The notes beneath the pieces are model-generated. The model had not been told where the DNA came from and did not search any database. It worked only from the letters and a program-made list of their open reading frames with translations. Both the position numbers and the translations under genes were made by a program. Positions 50,701-62,530 of a DNA stretch of 64,000 nt are shown piece by piece; within the stretch, counting starts at the first letter, position 1, and each line of letters begins with the position of its first letter. Source of the DNA: Linepithema humile (lineage: Eukaryota; Arthropoda; Insecta; Hymenoptera; Formicidae); the NCBI RefSeq assembly GCF_040581485.1, contig NC_090131.1:26796532-26860531 (forward strand), given 5' to 3'.

Positions 50701-51951
50701 GTGCGCCCGAATCTCCTGCATAATGACATTCGCTGCTTCCTTCAAGTTCTTCTTACACGTGCAGACGATACTTCTAGTCCGTCGACGTCGTGTATTACAA
50801 CGGCAACGTTTCTGTATTTTTGTGCTACTATTTACGTCATCGGCAGAGTCTTTCAAATTCGATTCGGATTCTGACAAACTTTCCTCGCAACTGCTGTTTT
50901 CTGTAGCATTGCGGTATTTCTTCTTTTGTTTAAGTTTATGTCCTCTTCTTTTTTTTCTTCTGCCTCTTCGTTTGTTTGAAATCTTAGAATAAACACCATT
51001 GCTTCTTAAATGATATTTCTGTTGTTTCAGTGCCATTTTTTTTCTTCCTCTCAAAACGATTCCATTCTCAACAGATGTATTAGACGGCAGTGAATTGGAT
51101 TTTGCGAATTTCGCGGATGAGATTCTGTTTTGCGCATCGTTTCTAGGAGTCTCGTAATCCGACTTTCTCGCTTCTTCCGACGTATCGGAGTCATTGTCTA
51201 CAGGTAGGATGTTCATAAAATAGTCAGGATACTCCGGCAATTCCGCACGATTTTGCGGCTGTTCTCTTTTCTGGCGACTGGACGAACAGAATTTGGAATA
51301 TCCGGATCTGGAGTAATCAATTTGCGCGATCTTTTTCGAGCTCGTTCTCGATGTTGTTCGACGAACTTCGTTCTTGCCGACTGGTACGTAACTTTTGGAT
51401 AAACGCGCGCGATTTTCGTTCCTGGCGGACGACCGAGTACGGAGTTGCATTAACGAAAAGTTGTTACCCGATAATCTCGCCGTCGGACTCGATTCCTGAG
51501 TCGATAAGTCAAAATCTTCCTGGTCGGATTCCAGCGATGACGCTCTCTTAATCGAGAGATCCTCCGATGCATCATCGATCTCGTGATTCGCGTTATTCTT
51601 TAGCTTTCTGTATCGTCTTGGCGTCCATTTTCTTCTCTTCAGTCGTCTTCGTACTGGCTTCCTCGAAGTAGTTTGCGGGATTAGCGACGGGTCGATAAAC
51701 GGCCACGAGTCATTGAAGATATTCGCGGACTCACACACGACATCTTCACGATCGCTCGTTTCGGAATCGGCGGACTTCTCCGCGTTCTTGTTCGCGGTGC
51801 CCAGAAAGTCGACGTAATTAATGAAGTTGACATGCTTCAGGGCCGACTGGGGAAGGATACCCAGTTCGGTGGCGCAAACTGCAGACCAAACGCTCGTCAC
51901 ATTGTTTGGTATCAATGAACTTCTCTTGCGTTGATTAGATGTTTGATATGT
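44795..51951 (-). CDS. DNMT3: DNMT3 de novo DNA (cytosine-5)-methyltransferase, tandem PWWP, 5' end incomplete
   Basis: Nuclear enzyme that methylates cytosine, mainly at CpG. Exons (minus): 51951-about 49783, 49023-48819, 48610-48522, 48456-48349, 48251-48170, 48087-47977, 47893-47732, 47649-47558, 47481-47371, 47203-46978, 46891-46764, 46649-46602, 46531-46467, 46391-46126, 45896-45660, 45570-45429, 45368-45154, 45072-44795; from 49023 on all phases agree (854 residues). Order: charged, apparently disordered N-terminal exon (~723 codons); PWWP 1 (GKLVWGSCSGWWPA, WVYWLGD, about 48860-48450); PWWP 2 (VITWAKIAGHNWWPA, IMWYGD, about 47800-47440); Cys-rich ADD (about 46890-46250); catalytic domain with motif I FDGLGTG, motif IV GGSPCNDLS (catalytic Cys), FENVAS, TTRSNS and GRSWSV. 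All key motifs are present, so activity is expected. The large exon starts in phase 0 after an acceptor and has no ATG at its start, so an upstream exon is missing from this model; its 3' donor, and its membership in this gene, are inferred from strand and phase. Confidence 0.93.
49062..49363. mobile_element. Terminal-inverted-repeat element in a DNMT3 intron
   Basis: Arms of 41 bp at 49062-49102 and 49323-49363 match as inverted repeats at 39 of 41 positions; each begins GAAAAATCAAAATAAGAT and ends GAGGAGCCAACG. The 220 bp between them is AT-rich without an open frame of note, so this is a non-autonomous inverted-repeat element. I see no clear target-site duplication. It lies between the large N-terminal exon and the first PWWP exon, outside coding sequence. 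Confidence 0.8.
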
Positions 51952-53110
51952 CTGAAATTCATAAAAATTGTGAGATCAAAAAAGATGCTCGTAATATATA
52001 ATATTAACGACCTAATTACTAAGAATTTATCAATATAATATTAAAAACAACCAATTATAATGGTCGAAATGTCGTTAAAAATTACTCCAAACATTATACG
52101 TTAAAATTTTATGTAATTATTCAATTCGGATAATTTATCAAATAATTTATTTACTACAAAAAATTTTTCGATATTCGTAATTGTATTTAATTAATTTATT
52201 CATATTTTGCTGGAATAACATGCAACTCGTGATTGCGAGATCTTCAAGATCATTTACTTGTCGAAAATAAATGTTATCGTTAAAATAAAAAATTGTGTCA
52301 CTTGACACAATTAAGAATGATTGAACGTACGTCGCGAGAACGTGCTGCGCGCGCGAAATTGCATCAGCGGGGCGACACCGGAAGCGGGAGACGCGCGGAA
52401 CGGTAGGTCTCCATAATCCGGGATGTTTGCTTATTTCGTAATTACAAGAGTAAAGTGTATAAAGAAAATGTATTGGATCGCGCGCGTCGTATCCGTGAGC
52501 AGATTTCCCACGGGTAAACGTAACTCGCAACATTGACAGAGCTCGCCGCGGGGATGAGGACCTCGCGGTAAAAAAAAAAAAAAAAAGAAGAGAGAGAACG
52601 ATTTCATCGTCGTGTATGCGTGCGCAAAAATCTCGCCTCAAAGAGAGACAAATTGAGGTCGCGGGCGCTTGATTAAAATTAAATCTAAATTAATCCCTCC
52701 TTCAACGTACTCTGCCCGACCGCGGTAGTGTTGTCGCCACGGTAAACATGCGGTTTTCATATTACCGTGCCGTGTCGAAGGAGTGCCCGGGTCTCTCGAA
52801 AAGAGTGGCGCACACTCGTCGCGACGGCACGAGCACGCTCTCTTGATCGCGGAGTAATATCGCGCACGGTACAAACATTACATTTATATATCCCTCCCGC
52901 CAAGCTCGCGCTACGCACTTTCGTATTTGGCATGCGTACCCCTTTCATCCTCTCCCGAGCTTCTCGTAATACTTCCCGGAAGTCTACGAAGACCTGAATT
53001 AAGTATGAAGTCATAAGAAATGTAGATGCGCTGCAAAATGAATGTCGGCGTTGTAAAGTTGGCGTGTGCGCGCACGGTGTGCTCCTTATTCGTCGACAAT
53101 GCATTTTAAC
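51952..53110 (-). promoter_or_regulatory. Probable DNMT3 5' region, CpG-rich from about 52,320
   Basis: A CpG-rich block begins about 370 bp upstream of the first recognised DNMT3 exon. The minus strand has a donor-like CGCGAC|GTACGT with the exon end at 52332, whose phase would not join the 51951 exon as coding, so it could be an untranslated first exon. The minus open frame at 52147-52641 has no domain features. The true start codon of DNMT3 remains unplaced. Confidence 0.4.
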
Positions 53111-55089
53111 GCATTAATCGCGATGACGCAATGCAGCGATGCGAATAACGCGTGTATAATTTTGGGATTGCGTTTCAATATGTGACTCGACACTTTTGCT
53201 ATTGATATACGTAGTAATACGCCTTTTCGTAAATGCAAGATAATACTTCGTAACATGCTATTTTCGTTTATGATAAAATGCTTATCTATGCAAATAAAGA
53301 CGGACAGATGATGTCTCTGTTAACAATACTTCAAAAAATATCATGTTTAAAAAAAAAATTAAGTTATATAAAAAATGCAAATTATAGTAGAGTTAAAAAT
53401 CTATTCGTGGTTTATTAGAGAAATATTATACTTCTTATTTTATTAGTTTTCCTTTTATCAATTGTCTAATATCAAAATTAATGTTAATAAATTTCCTTTA
53501 TTTCCTTCTTTTATTTCATCGTCGTAAACAAATTATATTATTAAAACATTTAAACTAAATTTTATGTTTGATCTTCAGTTATAGTATTATTTTATTGCAT
53601 GTCATGTTGTTTACAAAAAATAACTTTCATTAAAATTTGTCTGCATCTTAATGAAGAAATGGTCGGCTCTCGAGTATTTACTTACATAAAATCGAATGCA
53701 TGTGTTAGTATATATTTTAATAATAATTATGATAAAAAGTATTAATATTTTATTTTTAAATATAAGATTAAACAAGTAGTTTCTCAGTTATATTTTTGAA
53801 ACTTAATTTATAAAAAAAAAGTCAATAAGAAATATATTTGCAATTACGTATTCGACTAGGATTTTTTTCACTGAAAAAGAAACTTCGCCGATTTCATATC
53901 TTTCAAGGAATCTGGTATAAAAATTTGATGCGTTGAAAGTGGAAAATTATATATGTTACACATGTAATTCTACGTTCATATGTCATCGAAGTCAAAAGAA
54001 AAAGTCTTCTCGATCGCGACAAGAGAAGAAAGAAACAATTCGCGTAAGGTATACACATAAATATTTCAATATCGGAGTAGCGCTCCCCTTGAAGCCGCCT
54101 CTTACTCCACCCTACCATTCTGCGGTAATTGCAACGTGTCCGTGCTCTCCAACATCTTATTTCAAATAACATAAATCGATAAAATAAAATATAAGAGAAA
54201 CGGGGAAAAATGTTCTCCGGCACGCAAGTGCCGCTGAATCACACAATAATTGCGTTACCGCTGATAAACGTGGTAATTTTTGCATACGCCGTGGAAACGA
54301 AATCCCGCATCGACGACTACGGAAATAATGTAACATTATTTTTCAGCGGCGCGAAAAACGCGTCGCTCGACAAAGATATTCGAGCAAATTGTGATCCGCA
54401 TTTAAATCACTTTAAGCGATCCGTCGGCCCGCGGGAGAGGGCACAAAGGAGAAAAAGGAGCGCAAGGGAACACGTGTTACACATGGCGCCTCTAAAACGT
54501 GCTTCTAGAGACCGGTTCGTGCTGCAACACGGTCGACCTGTTGAATGGAGGGCTCGTCATTAGCAGTTTTACGCAAACAAAATTAACAGCTGTTTGTCGT
54601 TCCGATTGCGCGATTATTTAACGGTTGCATTAATTTCGGAACGTTGCTTTTCGCGGTGTATTTTGTGGCGGATATCAAATCACGCGGTTTAGCCGTGAAC
54701 TGATTTGGCGAGAACCATAAAAAAACCATAAGAAATATAAAATAGAAGCGCTGACAAAGTAACCAAAAATATTGATGAAACTTGAAATATTTCATTTTAC
54801 CGCACACAATGTTACTTTGCTGGAGCGGTTAAGAGTTAATTTCTCCAGTCGCCGCATTTGTGCGCGGTCTTCGCACTGTTTTGGTGTAGAGAATAGAACA
54901 CCTCGTGTAAACTTCCGACAACATTAATTCCTTCCGTTCTCTCATTGTTTAGCGATTAAAGCGTTTACGAATGTAAGCACGTGTCAATCACGAATGCGTG
55001 TAATTCCCGTTATTTTGCGCGACGCAGCCACCCGCGTGTCTGATTGCTCTTCCATTAATTTCTCGAATTACGTTCCCGATTGTGGCGCA
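53111..55089. other. AT-rich stretch without recognised genes
   Basis: No conserved exon or repeat family identified on either strand. It may hold upstream DNMT3 sequence or the introns of a neighbour. Confidence 0.4.
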
Positions 55090-55830
55090 TTAGGGATGCG
55101 AAGAAATTTCAAGGAGCGCCAAATTGACCTAATCGGCTTCTGGATTTCCGATAGGCGGAAACGGCCGTGAAGGGGGTGGCGATAAATGAGTCGAGGCCGG
55201 CCGGCGGCGACGCGGTCGAGATTCGAATCGCCCTTTAAATAGCCTCGCGAAGGGTTGGCGAGTGCGCGAAAAAAAAGTGATGGAGAGGGCGGGAGGAAGA
55301 GAGGTCAATGCATGCATACACGTACACACACAAAGTTTATGGCGGCGCCTCCAAAGGCATTTCTCGAGGTCGCTCCGTTCCGCCGGGGTCGACCTGATGA
55401 ATGGAAACGTCGGTATTATTGTGTTTACACGCGGGACACACGGGTGCCTCTCTCTCGCTACACTTGTTGGCGTGGAAACATTCCATTCATAAAGCGTTCC
55501 GCGCGTTCCTCTCACCGCCATACACACCGCGCCGCGCAACCCGCACACGTATGCACGCGGGGGAAAGGGGGGTGCACGACCCTCTCTTCCCAGCCCCCGC
55601 GTCGGGGGAGGTTGACACCAGTGACGTATTCAGAATTTCGTCGCCGCGCCGCGAGGGGTGGCCTCGGCCCGCGCCGAGATAACGCCGCGCGGAGATTTTC
55701 TCGGCTCGTAATAACACCCGCCCTTTCCCCGTCTGAAAATAATTCCTCGCTCCATTACGCAAGAAAGGGGGGAATTCTCGAGTCGAGATTCATCTCGCTC
55801 GTGTCTGGTGACAAGGTTTGATCGCTGAAA
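55090..55830. promoter_or_regulatory. CpG-rich patch, possible promoter
   Basis: GC-rich block with open frames on both strands (up to 188 codons on plus) that are Arg-, Pro- and Ser-rich and share no family signature. Base composition alone explains them. A promoter or untranslated exon is the likelier content; orientation is unknown. Confidence 0.3.
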
Positions 55831-58800
55831 ACTCGTGAGAATTTTCGTTCGTCGCCGCGATCTGCGTTCTCTCGTCTGATTGCATTAACTCCTTAACTAC
55901 TTAACTCGAATTCACGTGTTTATTAATCTGCGCTAGTACAATGTATTTTATGTGCCTACAGATAAATAAATAAAGATGTAAATGTAAAAAATGTTGTATC
56001 CAGTTATAGTTTTCTTCCATTTCACTTTTTTTTGTGTGATAATTATTATTCTTATTAGTCATTTCGTTTTTTCATTTCTCTAAGCTTATTAAAAGAATAT
56101 ACTTCTCATATTGAATTCAATTAACATTAAATCTTTTACAAAGTTATTCCTTAAAGGGAATTATACAGGAGAAAACAAAACGCAAGGTGGAAGGGTGTGA
56201 AATTCTTGCGGGGATGAGAAAGGCAGGCGCGACATCCCCCACGTTACTCGTAACACATCGCGGTAATTTATAACGACAGGTGTTCCCGGTTCTACCGCTC
56301 TGCCCCTTCGCCAACTTCTACCGAGAAAGGGCGTCAACCATAACGCCGCCTTGCTGCCAGTGGCAGCAAAGGAATGCTCTTTTTCGTCGCGTGCCTCTCA
56401 AGGTCTTTAAACTGAATGGTCACGTGCGGTCCCGTCGCTTTTTCATTTATTTCTTTTTTTTTCACACCGTCTTCGATGCACGGTGTCAAAGATGCTTGCG
56501 ATGCAATTCGTGTTCCGTCCAATCGGTCGTCTTAAGTGCATCCGAACTAAAAGTATATTCTATATTCGGTGAATTTTTACAGCTGTGTACAGAGCGTATA
56601 ATTTTTCAAACACGTCGATCGAATATAGCGCAATTTCAATATTTCTAGAATATAATTTAAATTAGATATATCTTTATATATAATTAGCTTTATATAATTA
56701 GATATGTATTTTAAGTTTTAATCGCTGTGCTAAATATCAAAAATTCTTTTATTGTTTTATACATTAATTATAATCCGTTTGAAAGTACGTGTTTCAAATT
56801 TATTGAACAGAATGCAAATATTCTATATAAGAGACTAGTATTCATTCATATTTAATACATCTCTGACAAATATACAATTCGGTCATTCGAAGAGTCCGAT
56901 ATTTTGAGTGTTTCGAGTTTAATTTCGATCTGCCGGAATTTAGCGAAATTTCCGAAGTTTCGTAAAATATTTTATAAAGTCCCATAAGTCTCTGTCTGAA
57001 AGCCAATTAAAAGTACATCGTAACGTTCGTAATATCAGCTTAAGACGACTCCGCGGCGTAAAGCTGGATCTCGCTGTGCGTCACGATTCTCTCGTGTTTA
57101 CATCGCGCCAGCTGATATGAATGGACTAGTAGCGGCGCAGCGTGCACGTATTTGTGTATTCGGTCATGACGACTTTCCGTATAAATTGAAACTTCTCGAG
57201 GGTGTCTCGTCGTCGACCGGGGAGAACGTCGAGAAGCGGGGAAAACGAGACGGCGGTGCGCGAGCGGGGGGGCGAGGAGAGAGCGGGAAGAGGGCGAATG
57301 AGAGAAACAAGAGGGTAGGAGAGACAGAGAGCGAGGGGATGAGGTAGATCAGAGAAGGGTAGAAAGCCACGAAGCTGGGTCAGTTCCGTTTAGTAGGAGC
57401 CAAGCTCCAATTCCGTTTGGATCTGTCGCCGTACCCTTCGCATCTCTTCAGATTGCTTGGATGAGGCGCCACAGAGAAAAAAATGCTCGAGGAAATCGCG
57501 ACCCGAAATAAACGGCGAATGGAAAAAGTGGTGTCGTATTTTAATACGGCTTTACTACAATTGAATACGAATCTTGTGATTAAGGCGAGATAGATCCTTA
57601 TGAGATGTCAAAATCGAGCAGTATCGCAGAATGACATTTTATCATCATAAACTTAATTATTTCGTGACATCTCTTCATTAGAGAGCTGTAATGAAAGCGC
57701 ATACCTGCGGCAGAACGCATTCGTTTCAATTAATAATATATATTTCGGTGGCGGCTACGTAGGAATATTTTTTCTAGCCGCGTACGTCAAATATATTATT
57801 CTAATATTCTTGGCACAATTGAGAGAATATTACATCAGAATTATTTCGCGCCTCTATAAATTTCACGTTTCTAATTTTATCCGACCGAAAAGCAGACGAG
57901 AAAAATTGCAGATTGTCAAAATCAACGCGACGATTAGATCGACTTAGAATATTTCTATTATCTCAAACTCCGCGAATGGGGCTTTTCGCTGCACATCTGC
58001 GATGCAAAATTGTACACTGAGTGCTTGCTTTTGTTTCGAAACCGCGCGTTTCACACGAACCGGAAGGAGCAAATCATAGACGACTCTGTGCGCGCTTTTT
58101 CTCTTCGCGATCGAGAAAAATGCTCCGACTGTAGGGAAAAATGCGGGTGAAGTGGAGGAGAGAGGGAGAGCCGCGAACATGGCGTGGGTGACTGGCAGGC
58201 GGTGCACACGAGAGCAATCTGCACTACCACAATCACAGCTCCCCGACCGCATCGTCTCCGTTCTCGTTTCCACCGAGAGAAAACGCACCGTTCGCGGTTC
58301 GCGCTCTTGGTCAGTGGTGTGCTCTCGCAAGAGACGGCTCGCATTCCGCCTTCCTTCTTGCCGCGAATTTAGGTAGCTGGGTTTTTAAGTCGGAAAAACG
58401 GGACACTAACGTTTTCGAGGGTGCAGTGATGCTAAAAGGATTTTAAAGTCGGAAAAACGCTAACAATTTTGAGGATGATGCAGTGATTGCAAAAAATGTT
58501 AGCTTAAAGGATCCTAATTAAAAATTACTTTCGGCACTGAAAAGTAATCGCTAATAAAAAGAGTTATATTGCACTAGAGTTTTTTCTATGATAAATGAAA
58601 TGCTAAATATATTTCTAATCACTCTATCCTACAACGTAATAGATGCCGCTTGGATGCTGATAAAAGAATCCGAATTATATTAAAACTTCAGACTTCAAAA
58701 GATTTAACAGATATTCTATCAAGATTTTACATAACTTAAAGACTATATTTTCACTCTCGACTCGTTCAATTTTTTATTTTGCATTTCTTTCATTTTCTTG

Positions 58801-59140
58801 CTTTTAATTCTTCATTTGTCACACATTCGGAATTATATTAAAAATGACAAAAATAATATACCAGACATGTCTTTTTAAATTAACATCTCAAACCTCCCGC
58901 AAACCCATTTCAGGTCATTGTGCTCGACAAACCGACAAACTAAAAAGATACTAAAAGAAGAAAAATTGATGATTGCGTTAAAAAAATCGAAACGGATCGT
59001 TCTCGAAATACGTTGAGAATTTGTTTATTATCTTATTATTGACTGTTTCAATAATTCTAAATATAATATTTCTATAATATTGCTGGAGATAAATGATGAT
59101 ACGCGGTTATCGAATCGACGATGTCAGTGTGATTCATTTT
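55831..59140. other. Mixed stretch with small CpG-rich blocks, no recognised gene
   Basis: GC-rich islets occur near 57,050-57,480 and 58,030-58,380 in AT-rich DNA. Open frames there are Arg/Ser-rich shadows. A two-unit tandem repeat at 58383-58494 is listed separately. Confidence 0.4.
58383..58494. repeat. Two-copy tandem repeat, about 57 bp unit
   Basis: Units at 58383-58438 and 58441-58494 share TTTTAA-AGTCGGAAAAACG, CTAACRWTTTYGAGG and GCAGTGAT, with small gaps. Non-coding. Confidence 0.75.
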
Positions 59141-60534
59141 AATTAACATGCAACCTGCAAAATTTCGCCAAACGCGGTTCTTTTCGTCCACTCGCACAGT
59201 CCGTCGTTAAAAGGAGCTGCGATTGGTCAGGGACATGCCCTGTATATAACAGAGTATATCTATATACATTTACACGTACATATATATATACGTACTATAT
59301 GCATACACAAGCGTGCAGCACATACATACGTCCCATATACACGTGCGATTTACCCCAGGAGATTCGTACATAGTTTTGCACGTATACATAAGCGAGGAGG
59401 CGTTTGTTGAACCGTGCAAATCTTCTGCTCGGTGCACCAACACGAGCAGGGCGCGTTTTCGCGCGCGCAGCATCCCCGTTTCTCTCTTTCTCCCTCGGTC
59501 TCTCTGTGCATCTCGCTGCATACGGCTCTCCGTCTCCCGCCCATTAGCGAACGTTCCTACGTAACCTCTTGCGAGCTATTCGCGCTAGCTCGGCCGAACC
59601 GCGTATTTTCCCGTCTTTCTCGCGCGCATACACACATACAAACGAGTACGCCGCTCTTTCTTCCTCTCTTTCGTCTAACGACGGGACTTATGCGCGTCTT
59701 AGGTACGCACAGAGTTCGCACATGCTCGCGAGCATCGCCGTCTCTCTCTCGCTCCGCGGCGGCAAACTTTTTCCCTCTCTTTCTCTCGCCGACCGCCTCG
59801 TCTATTAGCGTGCGCGCACACGAACGCAATTTTTCTCCCTCTTCGTTCGCGTGCTGGCTGTCTTTGTTCAGCTGAACGCGCTTCTAGAGTGTTCACGCTT
59901 CCCGTCTCTCTTTCTCTCTCCTCATCTCTCTGTCTCGCTCCAGCTCTGTTCATCTCGCTCCAATGCTGTTGGATACGCTCCGAGTCTCTCGCGCACACAA
60001 TCCCACGCCTCCCGTCCGTCCCTCTCGCCTCTCTCGTCCTTATCTCCGTCCTTGGCCGTCGTGCGTGCACGCAGACCGCCTATCTCCGTCGATCGCCAGT
60101 GTATACACGCGAGCTCTCCCTCTCTTTGTCACGAGCAAACACGGACACCGCGCCCGCGCGCGAGAGATGCGGCGAGAAGCAGGGGGGAGATGATGGGCGA
60201 GAGAGGAAGCCAGAAGGTACGGGCGAGCGAGAGGGAGAGAGAAGGGAAAGACGAGGGAGGAGGAGGAGGAGAGAGAGGGTTCCGACTCGCCTGGCGCACC
60301 ATGGGCTTTTCTTGTATTCTATTGATTTTTCCAAAAGTTCGTGGTGGGAGTCTGACAGTCTGTAGTGCGCGAGCTTGACGGCTCGGTGTGTATCCGCTGG
60401 CGTGTGTAAATGTGTGTGCGTGAGTGTGGGTGCGCGTGCACGTGTGTGAAAGCTTCGACGCGATACCGCTGTCTTCATCCCACCGACGAAATCTCTCTTT
60501 CTCTTTTGCTAGTCTTATCCCCCCTGCAGGCTGC

Positions 60535-60555
60535 CTCTCGCTCGCTCTCTCTCTT

Positions 60556-60600
<45 letters not shown>
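60535..60600. repeat. (CT)n microsatellite
   Basis: Near-perfect CT dinucleotide run with a few TTT or CG interruptions, inside the CpG-rich domain. Confidence 0.95.
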
Positions 60601-60601
<1 letters not shown>

Positions 60602-61705
60602 GTACGCGGGAGCGACGTTCTCCGTCCGACTGGCATTGTCCTTTTCCGACGTTCCGCACACCCGGTCGGTCTCTCTCGATCCCTTTCTCTTCCTCCCACG
60701 CGTGAACATCTCCCTCTCCGCCACCCCGATCGTTACATCCCTCTCGCTCGCGGCCTCCCCTCGCTTCAGCCCCTCGTTTCCTCCTCTCTTGCGGGGCAAC
60801 CTAGCGCGCACACGCACACGCAGACACAAACGCGTTGCTCCAGGCAGGAGCGTGTCAAGAGGTTTTGGCTTTGACACCATTGAGAGGGGGGAGGATTCGC
60901 CCGGCGTGTAGAATGTGTAGCAGTCGCGGCTTTCTGAAGATCATTTCGGAAATCTGTCGGCGAAATTCAGCGCGAATCATTGCGCGGAACATCGCGGAAT
61001 CTAGCACGTAAATTCTCGCGTCATTCATTGCACAGCGGTTGAGTGATCATACAAATTTAATGAAGATAGTAGAAAAATGACTGAAATACAGATGTGTATT
61101 AGAAATACATATATACTGGATACTTGAAATATTTATTTAATTTAATAAAAAGATTATCGCACATGCGATAATAATAAAATAGTGGAAAATTAGTAACAAA
61201 GAATCAATGACATATTAGATCTGGAAAAAAAAGATACACGAGGAAAAAATGGAAGAAATCCGCGGCGGATGCTATTTTGGCGAAAGGGAGCAAAATCCGA
61301 AAGTCAACAAGCTTTGCCGAAACACGATGTTCGTTCTGTTTAGTCGCACTTTTTACATTTCCCGTGTTTGAAACGAAACAGGTATACACGCGCGCGCGGA
61401 GGGAGCGAAAAACAAGCGTAAAAAGCTTCGCGATTGCAAAGAACAGATCTATGCGGGCGTTTGTTTGCAAAGGGCGCGAAAGCCCGGCGCTCCGTGCAAG
61501 ATGTCGTATATCAAAAATATCACGAGGCGTTACGTGGCCGAGGACGATGCAAAAAGAGAGAGCCGGTGGTCCGCGCGGTTCCGCGTGATTTCGAGAAAGC
61601 CTCGGTACGCCCCTGATCTTCCACCCACCCATCCAACGGCAGGGTCACCGCATGCACCCACACACCTTGTCGTCCACGTATACAGATGAACACGCGACGA
61701 CCGAC

Positions 61706-61758
61706 GTACACACGCATACACACACGCGCGCGCGCGCGCGCACACACATACACACCAC
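61706..61758. repeat. (AC)n/(GC)n microsatellite
   Basis: Alternating purine-pyrimidine run: CACA and CATA, then about 20 bp of CG, then CACA again. Such tracts can adopt left-handed DNA. Confidence 0.95.
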
Positions 61759-62530
61759 TCACATTTTCCGTTCCTCTCTTTCCCGCGCTTTACGCCTCGT
61801 CGTAACACATCCTCGCGCTCGTGGTCGCTCGTCGGATTGTACACACTGCGCATACATTCGCATATATACGCACACACGTGCAAACGCGAGCATGTACGTA
61901 TGCACGCAGGTACACGCATACATGCGCGCGATGGCGAGCAGCACGCTATGGCGGCGACGGCGGTCGTGCATCCAGGCAGAGCGGAATACGTTGGCGAACC
62001 GGTGTCGGGGCCAGGCCGAAGCGACGGACGACGCACGACCCGCGCGATGCGACTGCTTGAGATCGATAATTCGAATCGATTAATGATAAGAACGGACGCG
62101 GGAAAGAACGCGAAAGGATATCCCGCGCGCAGCGAGAAGGAGAGATCGATCGCGAGAGAGCCGCGGACCGCCCGATATTCGTGCGGTCCAGCTCTCTTTT
62201 TTTTTTTTTTTTTCCTCGTTCGCCGACCGCGCGTACAACGAGCACACGGGTTTATTTTGGTTACACGAGGCACCGCAGGCACCGCTGTGTCCCGCGGAAC
62301 GGAATCGGAAATCAACTTTGGGGAATAATAATTTAGCCGCGCTCTCTCTTTCCCCCTCGCGAGAGTGATCGATCGTGCGAAGGGAGCACGATCCACGACG
62401 GGCCGCGTCGCGACGCGCTCGGCCGATACGGCCCCGGCGCGCAATTAATACCGCGATTATTAATTGTTTATCGACATCGCCGGGATTACATCGCGACGAA
62501 TAACGAAAGCGCGGGGAAAGAAAATATAGA

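Larger units (their letters stand above)
59141..62530. promoter_or_regulatory. Large CpG- and CT/GA-rich domain, candidate promoter and 5' UTR of an unidentified gene
   Basis: About 3.4 kb of CpG-rich DNA with dense CT (GAGA on minus) tracts. At its left edge an inverted CCAAT box (GATTGG, 59221-59226) lies about 20 bp before a TATATAA at 59243-59249, an arrangement that would fire to the right. CT/GA tracts are typical targets of GAGA factor at paused insect promoters. Open frames in it (the longest 304 codons on minus) are low-complexity Ser, Arg, Leu and Cys runs from microsatellites. I cannot identify the gene, and its coding exons are presumably outside the window. Confidence 0.4.

Noticed and set aside
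52147..52641. 164-codon minus-strand frame as the DNMT3 N-terminal exon
   Set aside because: Its best donor (52332) leaves phase 2 while the next DNMT3 exon starts in phase 0, and the peptide has no domain look.
55190..55220. T-loop-like GAGATTCGAATCGCC
   Set aside because: No matching acceptor stem, D-arm or anticodon arm around it, so no tRNA call. No other tRNA-like T-loop passed by eye.
60535..60600. Repeat array considered as CRISPR-like
   Set aside because: Simple dinucleotide microsatellite with no spacer structure; the genome is eukaryotic.
59414..60874. Overlapping 140-175-codon frames on both strands
   Set aside because: Ser/Leu/Arg-rich readings of CT/GA repeats; no protein family resemblance.
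61530..62444. 304-codon minus-strand open frame
   Set aside because: It is made of Arg/Ser/Cys runs read from CA/CG microsatellites and CpG-rich DNA, with overlapping frames of similar size on both strands and no domain.
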